Shown: one piece after another, positions 29,031-38,075 of the stretch
How the letters are laid out: every line of letters starts with the position of its first letter
How positions within the stretch are numbered: position 1 is the first letter of the stretch
Source of the DNA: Rhizobium cauense
GTDB taxonomy: Bacteria; Pseudomonadota; Alphaproteobacteria; Rhizobiales; Rhizobiaceae
Reading direction: 5' to 3'
NCBI RefSeq assembly: GCF_019511525.1
Contig: NZ_JAEUAT010000002.1
Span: 434,001-498,000 of the forward strand
DNA length: 64,000 bases
The notes under the pieces: model-generated
Seen by the model: only the letters and a program-made list of their open reading frames with translations
Database searches by the model: none
Told to the model about the DNA's origin: nothing
Made by a program: the position numbers and the translations under genes

Positions 29031-29227
29031 ATTCGTTCCAACGTCGCGCTGTGCGACTATGCCTCTAATGTGAGCCTTCACGCGGCGCCGTTGCCGCGCG
29101 AAACTCTTGCTTGGGAGAATACGGTTTGAGCGGCTAGCGCGATAGCTAAATCCGATGCGTTAGTTAAACAAAGATTGGCACAATTTAGGATTGTCAAATG
29201 CTCCGCCGCAATGCGCGGTGCCGACCC

Positions 29228-29725
29228 TTAGCCGCGGCCACCCTTGGAGATCGGTTCCTGATAGGTGAAGCCCATGTCCCAGGGGAAATAGATCCAGGTG
29301 TCCTGGCTCACTTCCGTGACAAAGGTGTCGATCGTCGGCACGCCCTGGGGCTTCGCGTAGACACAGGCAAAGTGCGCCTTGGGCAGGATCGAGCGAACTT
29401 CCGAGGCAGTCTTGCCGGTATCGGTCAGGTCGTCGACAACAAGAACGGATTCGCCGCCGTCGACGGTCAGTTCTGGCGCGATACCTTTCAGGAGCATCAT
29501 TTCTCCCTGGTTCACATAGTCGTGGTAGGAGGCAACGCAAACCGTCTCGATGAGCCGGATGTTGAGCTCACGCGAGATGATGGCGGCCGGCACGAGGCCG
29601 CCGCGCGTAATGCAGACGATCGCCTTGAAATCGCGCTTCAAACCGGCGAGGCGCCAGGCGAGCGCGCGCGCGTCACGGTGGAACTGATCCCAGGAAACAG
29701 GAAAGGCTTTATCGGGAAGGGACAT
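29228..29725 (-). CDS. gpt: Xanthine(-guanine) phosphoribosyltransferase
   Basis: The 165-residue protein has the PRPP-binding motif [20 protein letters not shown], the N-terminal [36 protein letters not shown], and the C-terminal [10 protein letters not shown], all typical of Gpt. It converts xanthine and guanine to nucleotides in purine salvage, at the inner membrane in E. coli. The start [12 protein letters not shown] at 29725 matches the family; an upstream frame to 29776 was ignored. Confidence 0.93.
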   Translation of the reverse strand: MSLPDKAFPVSWDQFHRDARALAWRLAGLKRDFKAIVCITRGGLVPAAIISRELNIRLIETVCVASYHDYVNQGEMMLLKGIAPELTVDGGESVLVVDDLTDTGKTASEVRSILPKAHFACVYAKPQGVPTIDTFVTEVSQDTWIYFPWDMGFTYQEPISKGGRG

Positions 29726-29906
29726 GGTTTGCTCCGCGGCATGGATGATGACACGCCGTTTACGGCGGCCGGACAAGACATTCCGCGATCGGCCAAACGC
29801 AAATCGCGCAGCCGAAACTGCGCGATAGGAGGACCGAGGCCGGAGCTCGTCATCGGTCGTCGCAATTAGCGGAATCCGGGGGTAAAACGCAAGCCCCCTG
29901 TGATTC

Positions 29907-30749
29907 TTATCGCGACAGCAGAGTCAATGCCGTCATCGATTGCAGCAGTGACTTCGTGGTGCCGCCAAAGATCATCTGCCAAAGACGTGAATGGGTGTAG
30001 GCGCCCATGACCAGCAAGTCGATGCTGCTGTCGGAGAGGCGATTTTCAATGACGGCCGACGCAGACTTATCAACGCTTTGCGCAGTCGCCAGGGTCACCT
30101 TGACACCATGGCGTGCCAGCGTGCCGGCGATTTCCGCGCCGGCCACCGCCGCAGACTGGAGCGCGTTGTCGACGGGATCGACCGAGAATACCTCGACCTC
30201 GTCAGCGGCTTGCAGGATCGGCAACGCATCGAAAGTCGCGCGGGCGGCCTCCCTTGAGCCGTTCCACGCAATGAGAACGCGCTTGATCGGCTTCTGTTGG
30301 CGCAGGACAAAGGGAATCATCATGACTGGACGACCGCTTTCGAAGAGAAAGTTGTCGATGTCGACGTGACTGTCCGACGGCTTTGATGGGTCGGCTTGTG
30401 ACGCGATGAGCAAATCAGCGCTTCGGGCGCTTTCGATCAATGGCGCCGTACCGTAGCCGGTGGATGAGGCGAAGCTGCGCCATTCAAAGGAACCGCCTTC
30501 CGCTGCGGCTTTCCTTCTGAAGATGCGTTCGACTTCGACCGTTTCTGCATGCGCCATGTCCTGAAGGGCCTGAACGGCGACGGGATCTGGTATCTCCATC
30601 GGTGCCACCAGAGGCACCACGGCGACGGTTTCGGCATGAAGGCCGATTACGTGGGCATTGGTCTGCGCGGCAATAGCGAAAGCAAAATCGGCCACGGCCG
30701 TGGCGTTGTCGGCGGTGTCGAGAATGGCAAGTATCGTTTTGTAAGACAT
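29907..30749 (-). CDS. Universal stress protein with two UspA domains
   Basis: The 280-residue protein has two Usp repeats. The first starts [20 protein letters not shown], the second [20 protein letters not shown] and ends with [20 protein letters not shown], the G-x2-G-x9-G-S/T type nucleotide site. AAGGAG lies seven bases before the ATG at 30749. Tandem-Usp proteins respond to stress or starvation in many proteobacteria. It is transcribed alone. Confidence 0.9.
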   Translation of the reverse strand: MSYKTILAILDTADNATAVADFAFAIAAQTNAHVIGLHAETVAVVPLVAPMEIPDPVAVQALQDMAHAETVEVERIFRRKAAAEGGSFEWRSFASSTGYGTAPLIESARSADLLIASQADPSKPSDSHVDIDNFLFESGRPVMMIPFVLRQQKPIKRVLIAWNGSREAARATFDALPILQAADEVEVFSVDPVDNALQSAAVAGAEIAGTLARHGVKVTLATAQSVDKSASAVIENRLSDSSIDLLVMGAYTHSRLWQMIFGGTTKSLLQSMTALTLLSR

Positions 30750-30858
30750 AAACAATTCTCCTTACGTGGATGAAATCCGCTAATCTTCAACGAGAATGCC
30801 TCGGCCGGGGTACCGGTTCCTTGATGCATATCAACGGCGAGCCGGACTGTTCTCCTTG

Positions 30859-31635
30859 TTAAGCCTCTGCCGAACGGTTTTCAGCGATCTCCTTTGCCTG
30901 TCGGATGGTTTCGATCATGGCGCGCACGTCAGTTCCTGCAGCGTCAACTGCGTCCTGGGAACGGCCGCGGATGACGATTTCGGTTGAGAATGCCTGACCG
31001 ACATAGCGCGGGTACGAGCCGATGCTGGTATCCGGATGGCTCTTTTGGATCGCAGCCAGCGGTGTGCCGATGTCGCCCTCCCCATAGGGGCACGAAATGC
31101 CGAGCGACAGTACCCTTGTGCCGGTCCGCAGCGTTGGAATGACGGCGTCGACCATGGCCTGAAAAACCTGCGGGACGCCAGCCATGACGTGAACGTTGCC
31201 GATGACGAAGCCAGGGGCCGTCGAGACCGGATTAGGGATGTGATGCGCGCCTTTCGGCATCCGCGCCATCCTCTTTCTGGCATCGGTGAAGTCGAGCCCG
31301 CGGCGCGCATACATCTCGCCGAGGAGGCTCATGGCATCCGTGTCGTATTCGCAAGGCAGCCCGAACGCTGCGGATACCGCATCCGCCGTGATGTCATCGT
31401 GGGTCGGCCCGATACCTCCTGACGTGAAAACGTAATCGTACTTTGTGCGCAGGGCATTCAGCGCCTCGACGATCGCCTGCTCCTCATCGCCCACAATTCG
31501 AACTTCCTTGAGGTCGATGCCGCAAAGCGTCAGCATATCGGCAAGATGGCCGATGTTCTTATCCTTGGTGCGGCCGGATAGGAGTTCGTCGCCGATGGCA
31601 AGCATGGCGGCGGTGACAATTGTCTCATTGGTCAT
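30859..31635 (-). CDS. Molybdopterin-binding/CinA-like protein (COG1058)
   Basis: The 258-residue protein shows the MoCF-biosynthesis fold: AAMLAIGDELLSGRTKDKNI, VFTSGGIGPTHDDITADAVS, and the C-terminal PYGEGDIGTPLAAIQKS. It lacks the C-terminal amidohydrolase domain of full CinA. Such stand-alone proteins are annotated as competence/damage-inducible protein A homologues or ADP-ribose pyrophosphatase-like. The start MTNETIVTAAML is preferred over two upstream Met codons. Confidence 0.88.
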   Translation of the reverse strand: MTNETIVTAAMLAIGDELLSGRTKDKNIGHLADMLTLCGIDLKEVRIVGDEEQAIVEALNALRTKYDYVFTSGGIGPTHDDITADAVSAAFGLPCEYDTDAMSLLGEMYARRGLDFTDARKRMARMPKGAHHIPNPVSTAPGFVIGNVHVMAGVPQVFQAMVDAVIPTLRTGTRVLSLGISCPYGEGDIGTPLAAIQKSHPDTSIGSYPRYVGQAFSTEIVIRGRSQDAVDAAGTDVRAMIETIRQAKEIAENRSAEA

Positions 31636-31852
31636 TGAAAGATTCCGAACATTGGTCCTCGACATAGGTAGCGTCCTTTGCCGACCTTGCAAACCGTATC
31701 GCTGCCGCTAGCTCGCACAAAGCAGCGGCCAGGTTTCGTCTATAGCCGTTGAACAGTGCGTTCTGCCGAGCGGGGCTATGTTCGCAAGATCACGCTGCTA
31801 ATCTTCCGGCCGCTTAACGAATTCACCGCAATCCCCTGATGGAGATATGTAA

Positions 31853-32449
31853 ATGGCTAAGGTACTCGTGCTCTATTATTCGGCTTATGGCCATATCGAA
31901 ACCATGGCTTACGCCGTTGCTGAAGGCGCGAAATCGACTGGTGCCGAGGTCACCGTCAAGCGTGTTCCGGAACTCGTTCCACCTGAAGTCGCCAAGGCGT
32001 CGTACTACAAGATCGACCAGCAGGCACCCGTGGCCACCGTCGACGAACTCGCCGATTATGATGCGATCATCGTCGGTGCCGGCACGCGCTTCGGCACAGT
32101 TGCCTCACAGATGCGCAATTTCTGGGATCAGACGGGCGGCCTCTGGTTTAGCGGCAAGCTTGTCGGCAAGGTGGGCTCGGTGTTCACATCCTCGGCGACG
32201 CAGCACGGCGGGCAGGAATCCACCATTCTCGGCTTCATTCCTACCTTCCTGCATCAGGGCATGATCGTTGCCGGGCTTCCCTATGCTTTCCAGGGGCAGA
32301 TGGGCGTGGATGAAATCAAGGGCGGATCGCCCTATGGCGCGTCTACGATTACGGACGGTGACGGTTCTCGTCAGCCTTCCGCGATCGAACTGGAAGCTGC
32401 CAAATATCAGGGTGCCCACGTCGCCAAGATCGCTGCGAAGCTCGGCTGA
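31853..32449 (+). CDS. wrbA: NAD(P)H:quinone oxidoreductase, WrbA type
   Basis: The 198-residue flavodoxin-like protein begins [20 protein letters not shown] with the FMN phosphate loop, and has [39 protein letters not shown] and [19 protein letters not shown], the WrbA signatures. It reduces quinones by two electrons, protecting against semiquinone stress, and forms tetramers. A strong bidirectional terminator follows. Confidence 0.95.
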   Translation: MAKVLVLYYSAYGHIETMAYAVAEGAKSTGAEVTVKRVPELVPPEVAKASYYKIDQQAPVATVDELADYDAIIVGAGTRFGTVASQMRNFWDQTGGLWFSGKLVGKVGSVFTSSATQHGGQESTILGFIPTFLHQGMIVAGLPYAFQGQMGVDEIKGGSPYGASTITDGDGSRQPSAIELEAAKYQGAHVAKIAAKLG

Positions 32450-32462
32450 TCGGTTTTCGTCA

Positions 32463-32496
32463 ACACTAGGCGCGATCACACGGTCGCGCCTAGTGT
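32463..32496. terminator. Bidirectional hairpin between wrbA and a small gene
   Basis: ACACTAGGCGCGA and its exact complement form a 13-bp stem with an eight-base loop, 14 bases after the wrbA stop and 7 bases after the stop of the convergent 45-aa gene. T tracts are weak on both sides. Confidence 0.7.
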
Positions 32497-32502
32497 GCAT
32501 GA

Positions 32503-32640
32503 CTAAAAGAAAGTCCCGTGCAGCTTTGCTGCGTAGAAAAGGAGCGGTATCCCGACAACCGCTATTGCGACCAGGAACGCCGTTCCCGCCCGGAATACTT
32601 TAAGACGTCGCGTCCTTGTGCCATCCCAATCGTAAACCAT
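32503..32640 (-). CDS. Small single-span membrane protein (45 aa)
   Basis: This short gene reads MVYDWDGTRTRRLKVFRAGT followed by membrane segment AFLVAIAVVGIPLLFY and AAKLHGTFF. The compact charged N-terminus (D-W-D-G-T-R-T-R-R) and single helix match small proteins I know from rhizobial genomes, without function. It converges on wrbA across the shared terminator. No overlapping gene competes with it. Confidence 0.65.
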   Translation of the reverse strand: MVYDWDGTRTRRLKVFRAGTAFLVAIAVVGIPLLFYAAKLHGTFF

Positions 32641-32778
32641 CGCCTTACTCCCACAAGACAAGCTTACAAACTATGCGCCGCCCCAACCGCGGTCCTTCTG
32701 GCGGGCGCATACAAGCACATTCGCAAGCGATGATAAAGGGAGGTTGCTCGTTGCCTTAGCATCGGCAGCGTGGTTCGA

Positions 32779-32864
32779 TGGTGCGAGCGACGGGGATCGA
32801 ACCCGTACAGCCTAAGGCCGAGGGATTTTAAGTCCCTTGCGTCTACCAGTTTCGCCACGCTCGC
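32779..32864 (-). tRNA. tRNA-Leu (anticodon UAA)
   Basis: On the minus strand the 5' GCGAGCG pairs with the 3' CGCTCGC before A-CCA, giving a seven-bp acceptor stem. The anticodon arm GGGAC-TTAAAAT-CCCTC places TAA at positions 34-36. A long variable arm (CTCGGCCTTAGGCTG) and the TTCGATC T-loop identify a class II tRNA for leucine reading UUA. CCA is encoded. Confidence 0.96.
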
Positions 32865-32893
32865 GCAGGTTCTCCTTCAACGACTGAGGCGAT

Positions 32894-33286
32894 TCAGTCA
32901 AGAGCGAGGTCGACTTGTCGTGCTCGCGACGGGCTTGCCGCCGGCTTGGCCATGCGAATCTTGTTCAATAGGCAACCGGCAAGCACTCCCGCAGATGACC
33001 CGACGATCTTGACGGCAGCATCGTGCAGGCGCGCATGACGCGTCGGCGACAGATATTGCAGATACTCAATCGCCAATGGGCTCAGGATCAGGAGGACGGC
33101 GACTGCGAGCCAATGCCTGGGATAGGCGACCGCGAACATGAAGCCGACCAACGAATAGGCCAGTGCGCGGTCGAGGTTGACCGAGGTCATAGTATGTGGC
33201 CGTAGCCCGATCGGCGATACCGTGACAAAAACGATAGCCGCGAGAAGCAGCCAGGCAGCGGGCTTTGCAAATTTACTTGAGATCAT
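32894..33286 (-). CDS. VanZ family membrane protein
   Basis: The 130-residue protein has several membrane segments: AAWLLLAAIVFVTVSPIGLR, RALAYSLVGFMFAVAY, HWLAVAVLLILSPLAIEYLQ and VKIVGSSAGVLAGCLL. The IEYLQYLSPTRHARLHDAAV stretch corresponds to the VanZ pattern (E-x-x-Q ... R-x-x-x-x-x-D). VanZ-like proteins affect envelope or glycopeptide resistance in Gram-positives, but their role in rhizobia is unknown. Confidence 0.82.
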   Translation of the reverse strand: MISSKFAKPAAWLLLAAIVFVTVSPIGLRPHTMTSVNLDRALAYSLVGFMFAVAYPRHWLAVAVLLILSPLAIEYLQYLSPTRHARLHDAAVKIVGSSAGVLAGCLLNKIRMAKPAASPSRARQVDLALD

Positions 33287-33456
33287 CGGCGCGATTTAGC
33301 CTCATCGCCAGCAAATTGATAGCGCACAATTGCGTTATTAAACCGGCTCCAGAGGTGGGATAAAAATATGAGTTTTTAAGTAAAGAATAATGGCGGATAT
33401 GGGCTTTTGCGCACCGCTCACTTGTGCGATAGCGAAAGCGAAACAGGAATGGACTG

Positions 33457-34713
33457 ATGACCGTGACCAGACAGGATGTAGAGAGCGCCGAGGCGGCCTT
33501 ACGAAACCTCTTTCCGGCAACGCCGCTGCAGTTAAACGAGCATCTGTCGGCGCGCTATGGTGCCGACATCTGGCTGAAGCGCGAAGATCTGTCACCGGTG
33601 CGCTCCTACAAGATTCGCGGCGCCTTCAACTTCTTTCGCAAGGCGATCGCCGAGGGGGCAGGCGGCAAGACGTTCGTATGCGCCTCGGCCGGCAATCATG
33701 CGCAGGGGTTCGCCTTTGTCTGCCGGCATTTTGGGGTGCCGGGCGTTGTCTTCATGCCGGTGACGACACCTCAGCAGAAAATCGACAAGACTCGCATGTT
33801 CGGCGCCGAGTTCATCACCATAAAGCTTACGGGCGACTTCTTCGATCAATGCTACCAGGCGGCGCGTGATCACGTCGAGGCGATCGATGGCGTCATGGTG
33901 CCGCCTTTCGATCACGTCGATATCATCGAGGGGCAGGCGACGGTTGCCGCGGAAATTCTGCAGCAGCTGCCCGATGGTACGATGCCCGATATGGTCGTCA
34001 TGCCGGTCGGTGGCGGCGGGCTTGCGGCCGGGATCACCGGCTATCTCGACGGCGTCGTGCCGAAGTCCGGCTTTATCTTCACGGAGCCCGCCGGGGCACC
34101 GAGCCTGAAGCGAAGCATCGAGGCCGGCAGCGTTGTGACGCTCACAAAGGTAGACAACTTCGTCGACGGCGCGGCAGTAGCGAGGATCGGAGACCTCAAC
34201 TTTGCCGCCCTGAAGGCATTCCCGACCGAACAGGTAATGCTGATGCCGGAGAACGCGATCTGCGTGACGATCGGCGAGATGCTGAATGTCGAAGGCGTCG
34301 TACTCGAGCCTGCGGGTGCCCTGTCGCTGACCGCGATCGCGGCGATGGATCCGGAAACGTTGAGAGGCAAGACTGTCGTAGCGGTCGTCTCCGGAGGCAA
34401 TTTCGACTTCGAGCGCCTTCCTGACGTCAAGGAACGCGCAATGCGCTACGCCGGCCTGAAGAAGTATTTCATCGTGAGGATGCCGCAACGGCCGGGCGCA
34501 TTGCGTGATTTCCTGAACCTGCTCGGCCCGGATGACGATATCGCCCGTTTCGAATATCTGAAAAAGACGGCTCGCAATTTCGGCTCCGTGCTGATCGGCA
34601 TCGAAACCAAGGCGCCCGAGAATTTTGCCCAGCTTCTCGCGAACTTCGAGAACGCCGCGATCGGCTTCGAGGACATCTCTGAAAATGAGATCCTCGCGAA
34701 CCTCATCATTTAG
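33457..34713 (+). CDS. ilvA: Threonine ammonia-lyase (biosynthetic type)
   Basis: The 418-residue PLP enzyme has the lysine motif SPVRSYKIRGAFNFFRKA, the SAGNHAQGFAFVCRHFGVP loop, VVMPVGGGGLAAGITGYL and LEPAGALSLTAIAA. The C-terminal regulatory part (FIVRMPQRPGALRDFLNLLG) is a single ACT-like domain, shorter than the two in E. coli IlvA. It deaminates threonine to 2-oxobutanoate for isoleucine synthesis. It is followed after 36 bases by hlyU. Confidence 0.94.
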   Translation: MTVTRQDVESAEAALRNLFPATPLQLNEHLSARYGADIWLKREDLSPVRSYKIRGAFNFFRKAIAEGAGGKTFVCASAGNHAQGFAFVCRHFGVPGVVFMPVTTPQQKIDKTRMFGAEFITIKLTGDFFDQCYQAARDHVEAIDGVMVPPFDHVDIIEGQATVAAEILQQLPDGTMPDMVVMPVGGGGLAAGITGYLDGVVPKSGFIFTEPAGAPSLKRSIEAGSVVTLTKVDNFVDGAAVARIGDLNFAALKAFPTEQVMLMPENAICVTIGEMLNVEGVVLEPAGALSLTAIAAMDPETLRGKTVVAVVSGGNFDFERLPDVKERAMRYAGLKKYFIVRMPQRPGALRDFLNLLGPDDDIARFEYLKKTARNFGSVLIGIETKAPENFAQLLANFENAAIGFEDISENEILANLII

Positions 34714-34749
34714 CTTTTCCGGCACGAGCCGGCGTGATAAAGGCGATCT

Positions 34750-35076
34750 ATGGCTTCGATTTTCTCCAGCATTTTCTCAATGTTTTCAGGCGGCGGCAAG
34801 TCGGCTAGCGCTCCTGCGGGTGTCTCCTCGGAGCCGCAGCCTTATGGTGACTGCACCATCTATGCCGAGCCGCAGAAGGAAGGCGGTCAATACCGCCTTG
34901 CGGGCCGGATCGAGAAAACAGTCGATGGCGAAATTCTCGTCCGCAATTTCATCCGCGCTGACATGTTCAGTTCTTCCGATGATGCGATCGAGTGCACTGT
35001 GCGCAAGGCGCAGCAGATCATCGATCAGAACGGTCCGTCGCTTTTCAGCGATGGTGCAAAAGTTCGCCAGGTCTGA
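34750..35076 (+). CDS. HlyU family regulator
   Basis: The 108-residue protein has an N-terminal SIFSSIFSMFSGGGKS and then the HlyU core YGDCTIYAEPQKEGGQYRL, AGRIEKTVDGEILVRNFIRA and DDAIECTVRKAQQIIDQNGP. Rhizobial HlyU-family proteins share only the C-terminal domain with the Vibrio regulator, so a regulatory role is not established here. It appears to be cotranscribed with ilvA. Confidence 0.85.
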   Translation: MASIFSSIFSMFSGGGKSASAPAGVSSEPQPYGDCTIYAEPQKEGGQYRLAGRIEKTVDGEILVRNFIRADMFSSSDDAIECTVRKAQQIIDQNGPSLFSDGAKVRQV

Positions 35077-35298
35077 TCCTCGCAAGGGGCCGCTGTTCGA
35101 TTTCGTCTCGCGAGGCGGGGTGTCTGCTCACGCAATCTTAAAGGATTGCGGCGAATCTTGGCGTCCGCAGCCTTTTCAGGACCGCCTCGTGCCCGACGCT
35201 ACCGCAGAACCGACAGCCATGTTTGCAGCCGCTGCATTTGTGTGCAGATGGAGGGTTTTCATCCCATCCGGCGTGGCGCACAATGAGCGGAGGGCCTG

Positions 35299-36567
35299 AT
35301 GGAAGCCGTCAATCTGCTGTTGTTCGTCATTCAGGCGGTCGGATACTTCGCGCTGATGGTGACGCTGTTGCATTTCCGCCATCGGCTCGGTCTGGGCATG
35401 TTCCTCACCGCGCTTGGCGTGATGCACTTCATGGAAACCTATCTTGCGGCGGTATTCTATGTCGCGCTTCCGTTTGGCGTTGCGTCTCCAGGCTCGTCGG
35501 TGTTTTTCACCGGCAAGCTGATGATGATCCTGATGCTGTATCTGCAGGAGGATGCCGCTACCGTTCGCCAGCCGATCTATGGCTTGTTTCTGGGCAATAT
35601 CCTGACAGTTGCCATAGCGTGGTTGCTACAGTTGCATACGCCCATCGATCTCCCCGGTGGGGACGGGGCAAACTTCGGCTTTCTCAAGGAGATGGGCTGG
35701 CTCATGGTCTGGGGCACAACGCTGCTCTATCTCGATTCCATCGGTATCATCCTGCTTTATGAGCGCTTGGGCCGCTATCTCAAGCGCAGGATCATCTTGC
35801 GCTTCATGATCTGCGGTTTCGTCCTCCTGACCTTCGATCAGATCGGGTTTTTCAGTGCGCTGCACTATTTCCTCGACATTCCGGCCTCCGCGTTTTGGGA
35901 CGGATGGAAAGCGAAGATATTTGCTGTCTGCATCTATACGATGCTCTTTGCAGTCTACGAGATCTGGATACGTCGTGGAGGCGTTCCCGCCAGTGCGCGA
36001 CCGGTCGGCGATGTCTTTAGCGATCTGACGTTCCGGGAGCGTTACAACGACCTGCTGAATCGTACCGGCAGGGACGTCCTGACAGGCGTTTACGATCGTG
36101 CGCGCATGGAGATGGATGCCCCGGTCATGGTCCGCGAAGCGCTGCGGCAAGGGCAGTTCGTTACCGTGATCATCCTTGATGCCGACCATTTCAAGGACGT
36201 CAACGATCGTTTTGGACATCTGCAAGGAGACGAGGTGTTGAAGGCGCTCACACTTCGGTTCGGCACCATTTTGCGATCGGCCGATCGTCTCTTCCGTTTT
36301 GGTGGCGAGGAATTTGTCGCGATCTGCCCGGCAACCGACCATGCAGAGGGAATGCGTCTTGCGGAACGCTTGCGCTGGACCATCGCGAACAGTGTCAAAA
36401 CGCCGGATGGCAAGCCTGTTACCGTCAGCATCGGCGTGGCGACAGCCGATACCGACGGTGTGAGCTTCACGACAGTTTTGTCCGCCGCCGACGAGCGGCT
36501 CTATCAGGCAAAGAAAAGCGGGCGCAATTGCGTTGTCGGCAAGCCCGGGCTCGTGAAGGTAGGCTAG
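35299..36567 (+). CDS. Membrane diguanylate cyclase (GGDEF domain)
   Basis: The 422-residue protein has about seven hydrophobic segments (residues 5-220) and a C-terminal GGDEF domain. The catalytic motif is FRFGGEEFVAICPATDH, preceded by RSAD five residues before it, the RxxD inhibitory site for product feedback. LDADHFKDVNDRFGHLQGDE carries the metal and base contacts. It should make c-di-GMP. The membrane part contains LMMILMLYLQEDAATVRQPI and does not match a sensor family I can name. There is no EAL domain. Confidence 0.9.
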   Translation: MEAVNLLLFVIQAVGYFALMVTLLHFRHRLGLGMFLTALGVMHFMETYLAAVFYVALPFGVASPGSSVFFTGKLMMILMLYLQEDAATVRQPIYGLFLGNILTVAIAWLLQLHTPIDLPGGDGANFGFLKEMGWLMVWGTTLLYLDSIGIILLYERLGRYLKRRIILRFMICGFVLLTFDQIGFFSALHYFLDIPASAFWDGWKAKIFAVCIYTMLFAVYEIWIRRGGVPASARPVGDVFSDLTFRERYNDLLNRTGRDVLTGVYDRARMEMDAPVMVREALRQGQFVTVIILDADHFKDVNDRFGHLQGDEVLKALTLRFGTILRSADRLFRFGGEEFVAICPATDHAEGMRLAERLRWTIANSVKTPDGKPVTVSIGVATADTDGVSFTTVLSAADERLYQAKKSGRNCVVGKPGLVKVG

Positions 36568-36570
36568 CAA

Positions 36571-37347
36571 TCACGAGGCACGGAATATCTTGGCGCCTGA
36601 CGGTGCGCTCGTAGCGCCGCCATCGACCACGATCTCGATCCCTGTGACATTGCTCGAATCGTTTGAGGCGAAATAAAGCGCTGCCTTGGCAATTTCCTCC
36701 GCCTCGCTCATTCGTCCGAGCGGGCTCATTCCGCCCAGGCGGGCCTCGAGGGCGGACATTGCATCTGCCGTTGATGCCATCGGTTGCCAGATCGGTGTTT
36801 TCGTGCCGCCCGGTGTCACCTGATTGACTCGAATGCCGCGAGGCGCAAGCTCGGACGCCATATTGCGCGTCATGGCCCGTACGGCACCCTTCGTAGCGGC
36901 ATAGGCTGACCAGCCGGGTGCACCAAGCACCGCATGCACCGATCCGTTGAGAATGACAGAGCTGCCATCGTTGAGGTGCGGCAGGGCCGACTGCACCGTA
37001 AAGAAGACAGCGGTGAGGTTCGTGCTGATAATGGTATTAAACTGCTCCAACGACGTCGCGCCCAGCGGAGTGGCACCCCCGATCCCGGCATTTGCGAAGA
37101 GCACGTCAAACTTGCCGACTTTGCCGGCTGCTTCCGCAAATGCCCGTTCTGTCGCTGCGACGTCAGTCACGTCGAGCTTCAGCGTGAGTACCTCTCCGCC
37201 CAGAGCTCTTTCGGCGGCGGCGAGAGTCTCGGGATTGCGGCCGGTAATGATTACCTTGGCTCCCTCGTCAAGAAACACCTTGGCTGTTGCGAGGCCGATG
37301 CCGCTGTTTCCACCCGTGATGAGGGCGACCTTGTTCTGCAGGCGCAT
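36571..37347 (-). CDS. SDR family oxidoreductase
   Basis: The 258-residue protein has the Rossmann motif ALITGGNSGIGLATAKVF, the structural NAGIGGATPLG, the catalytic Ser in VILNGSVHAV and YAATKGAVRAMTRNMASELA. It is a classical NAD(P)H-dependent SDR of unknown substrate. It is divergent from the TetR gene at 37452, with two operator-like palindromes between, so it is probably the regulated target. Its 3' end lies three bases from the GGDEF gene. Confidence 0.9.
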   Translation of the reverse strand: MRLQNKVALITGGNSGIGLATAKVFLDEGAKVIITGRNPETLAAAERALGGEVLTLKLDVTDVAATERAFAEAAGKVGKFDVLFANAGIGGATPLGATSLEQFNTIISTNLTAVFFTVQSALPHLNDGSSVILNGSVHAVLGAPGWSAYAATKGAVRAMTRNMASELAPRGIRVNQVTPGGTKTPIWQPMASTADAMSALEARLGGMSPLGRMSEAEEIAKAALYFASNDSSNVTGIEIVVDGGATSAPSGAKIFRAS

Positions 37348-37379
37348 TGACTTACTCCTCTTGGAAATGAGCGATATCT

Positions 37380-37419
37380 GGATTATGATCTATATCCAGA
37401 AGGATTATGATTGTAATCC
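37380..37419. promoter_or_regulatory. Tandem 18-bp operators between an SDR gene and its TetR regulator
   Basis: GGATTATGATCTATATCC (37380-37397) and GGATTATGATTGTAATCC (37402-37419) are direct repeats, 22 bp centre to centre (two helical turns). Each is itself near-palindromic: GGATTA-TGATTG-TAATCC is perfect, and the first extends to TCTGGAT...ATCCAGA. They lie between the divergent SDR and tetR starts, as expected for a TetR dimer pair regulating both. Confidence 0.78.
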
Positions 37420-37451
37420 TAATGAGTCAACAGGTGTCGGGAGAAAATTTC

Positions 37452-38030
37452 ATGGGCCACTCGCAGCTGGACAAGCGCAAGACGCATGAGAGGATCGTCG
37501 CAATTGCGTCGAAACGGTTGCGCGAAAAGGGGCTGGAAGGCGTGGGGGTCGCGGATCTGATGAAGGAAGCCGGACTGACGGTTGGTGGCTTTTATAAGCA
37601 TTTCGCCTCCCGTGACGAACTGGTTGCGGAGGCGATGCAATCGGCGTTCGGCGCCTGGTCCGCAAAGGTTCGGTCGGAGGGGCGGGCTCCGGAGGACGTC
37701 CCGCTGCAGGAGTACGCGGAGACGTATCTGAGTGGGGAGCACCGGGACGATACGGCCGGTGGATGCCCGTTTGCCGCCCTCACGGCCGATATCGCGCGCG
37801 GCGGCGAGAAATGTCGGTCGATTGCGACCGATCAGATGAAGGCAAACATGCACAACATGCAGGCGCGGATGAATGCCGATGATGCATCGGAAGCCCGCCG
37901 CAAGGCGATTATCACATCCTGCCTGATGACGGGTGCGCTCGGCCTGGCGCGGATCTCGAACGACGAAGCTCTTGCGGACGAAATCCTTAGCACCGTAAGG
38001 GCCTTCGTCAACGACTTCGGCACAAAATGA
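37452..38030 (+). CDS. TetR/AcrR family transcriptional regulator
   Basis: The 192-residue protein has the helix-turn-helix HERIVAIASKRLREKGLEGV, then GVADLMKEAGLTVGGFYKHF. The ligand domain contains GGCPFAALTADIARGGEK, a C-P-F-A type motif found in TetRs near oxidoreductases. The start at 37452 has GGGAG upstream; two earlier in-frame Met codons (37407 and 37422) overlap the second operator. It probably represses the divergent SDR gene and itself. Confidence 0.88.
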   Translation: MGHSQLDKRKTHERIVAIASKRLREKGLEGVGVADLMKEAGLTVGGFYKHFASRDELVAEAMQSAFGAWSAKVRSEGRAPEDVPLQEYAETYLSGEHRDDTAGGCPFAALTADIARGGEKCRSIATDQMKANMHNMQARMNADDASEARRKAIITSCLMTGALGLARISNDEALADEILSTVRAFVNDFGTK

Positions 38031-38057
38031 AACGGCCGGTCAAAACCGGCCGTTTCA
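38028..38057. terminator. Bidirectional terminator of tetR and azoR
   Basis: TGAAACGGCCGGT-CAAA-ACCGGCCGTTTCA is a perfect 13-bp stem with a four-base loop, starting in the tetR stop codon. The azoR stop lies just beyond, so it can serve both genes. Confidence 0.85.
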
Positions 38058-38075
38058 TTGTCAAATCGACATGCA

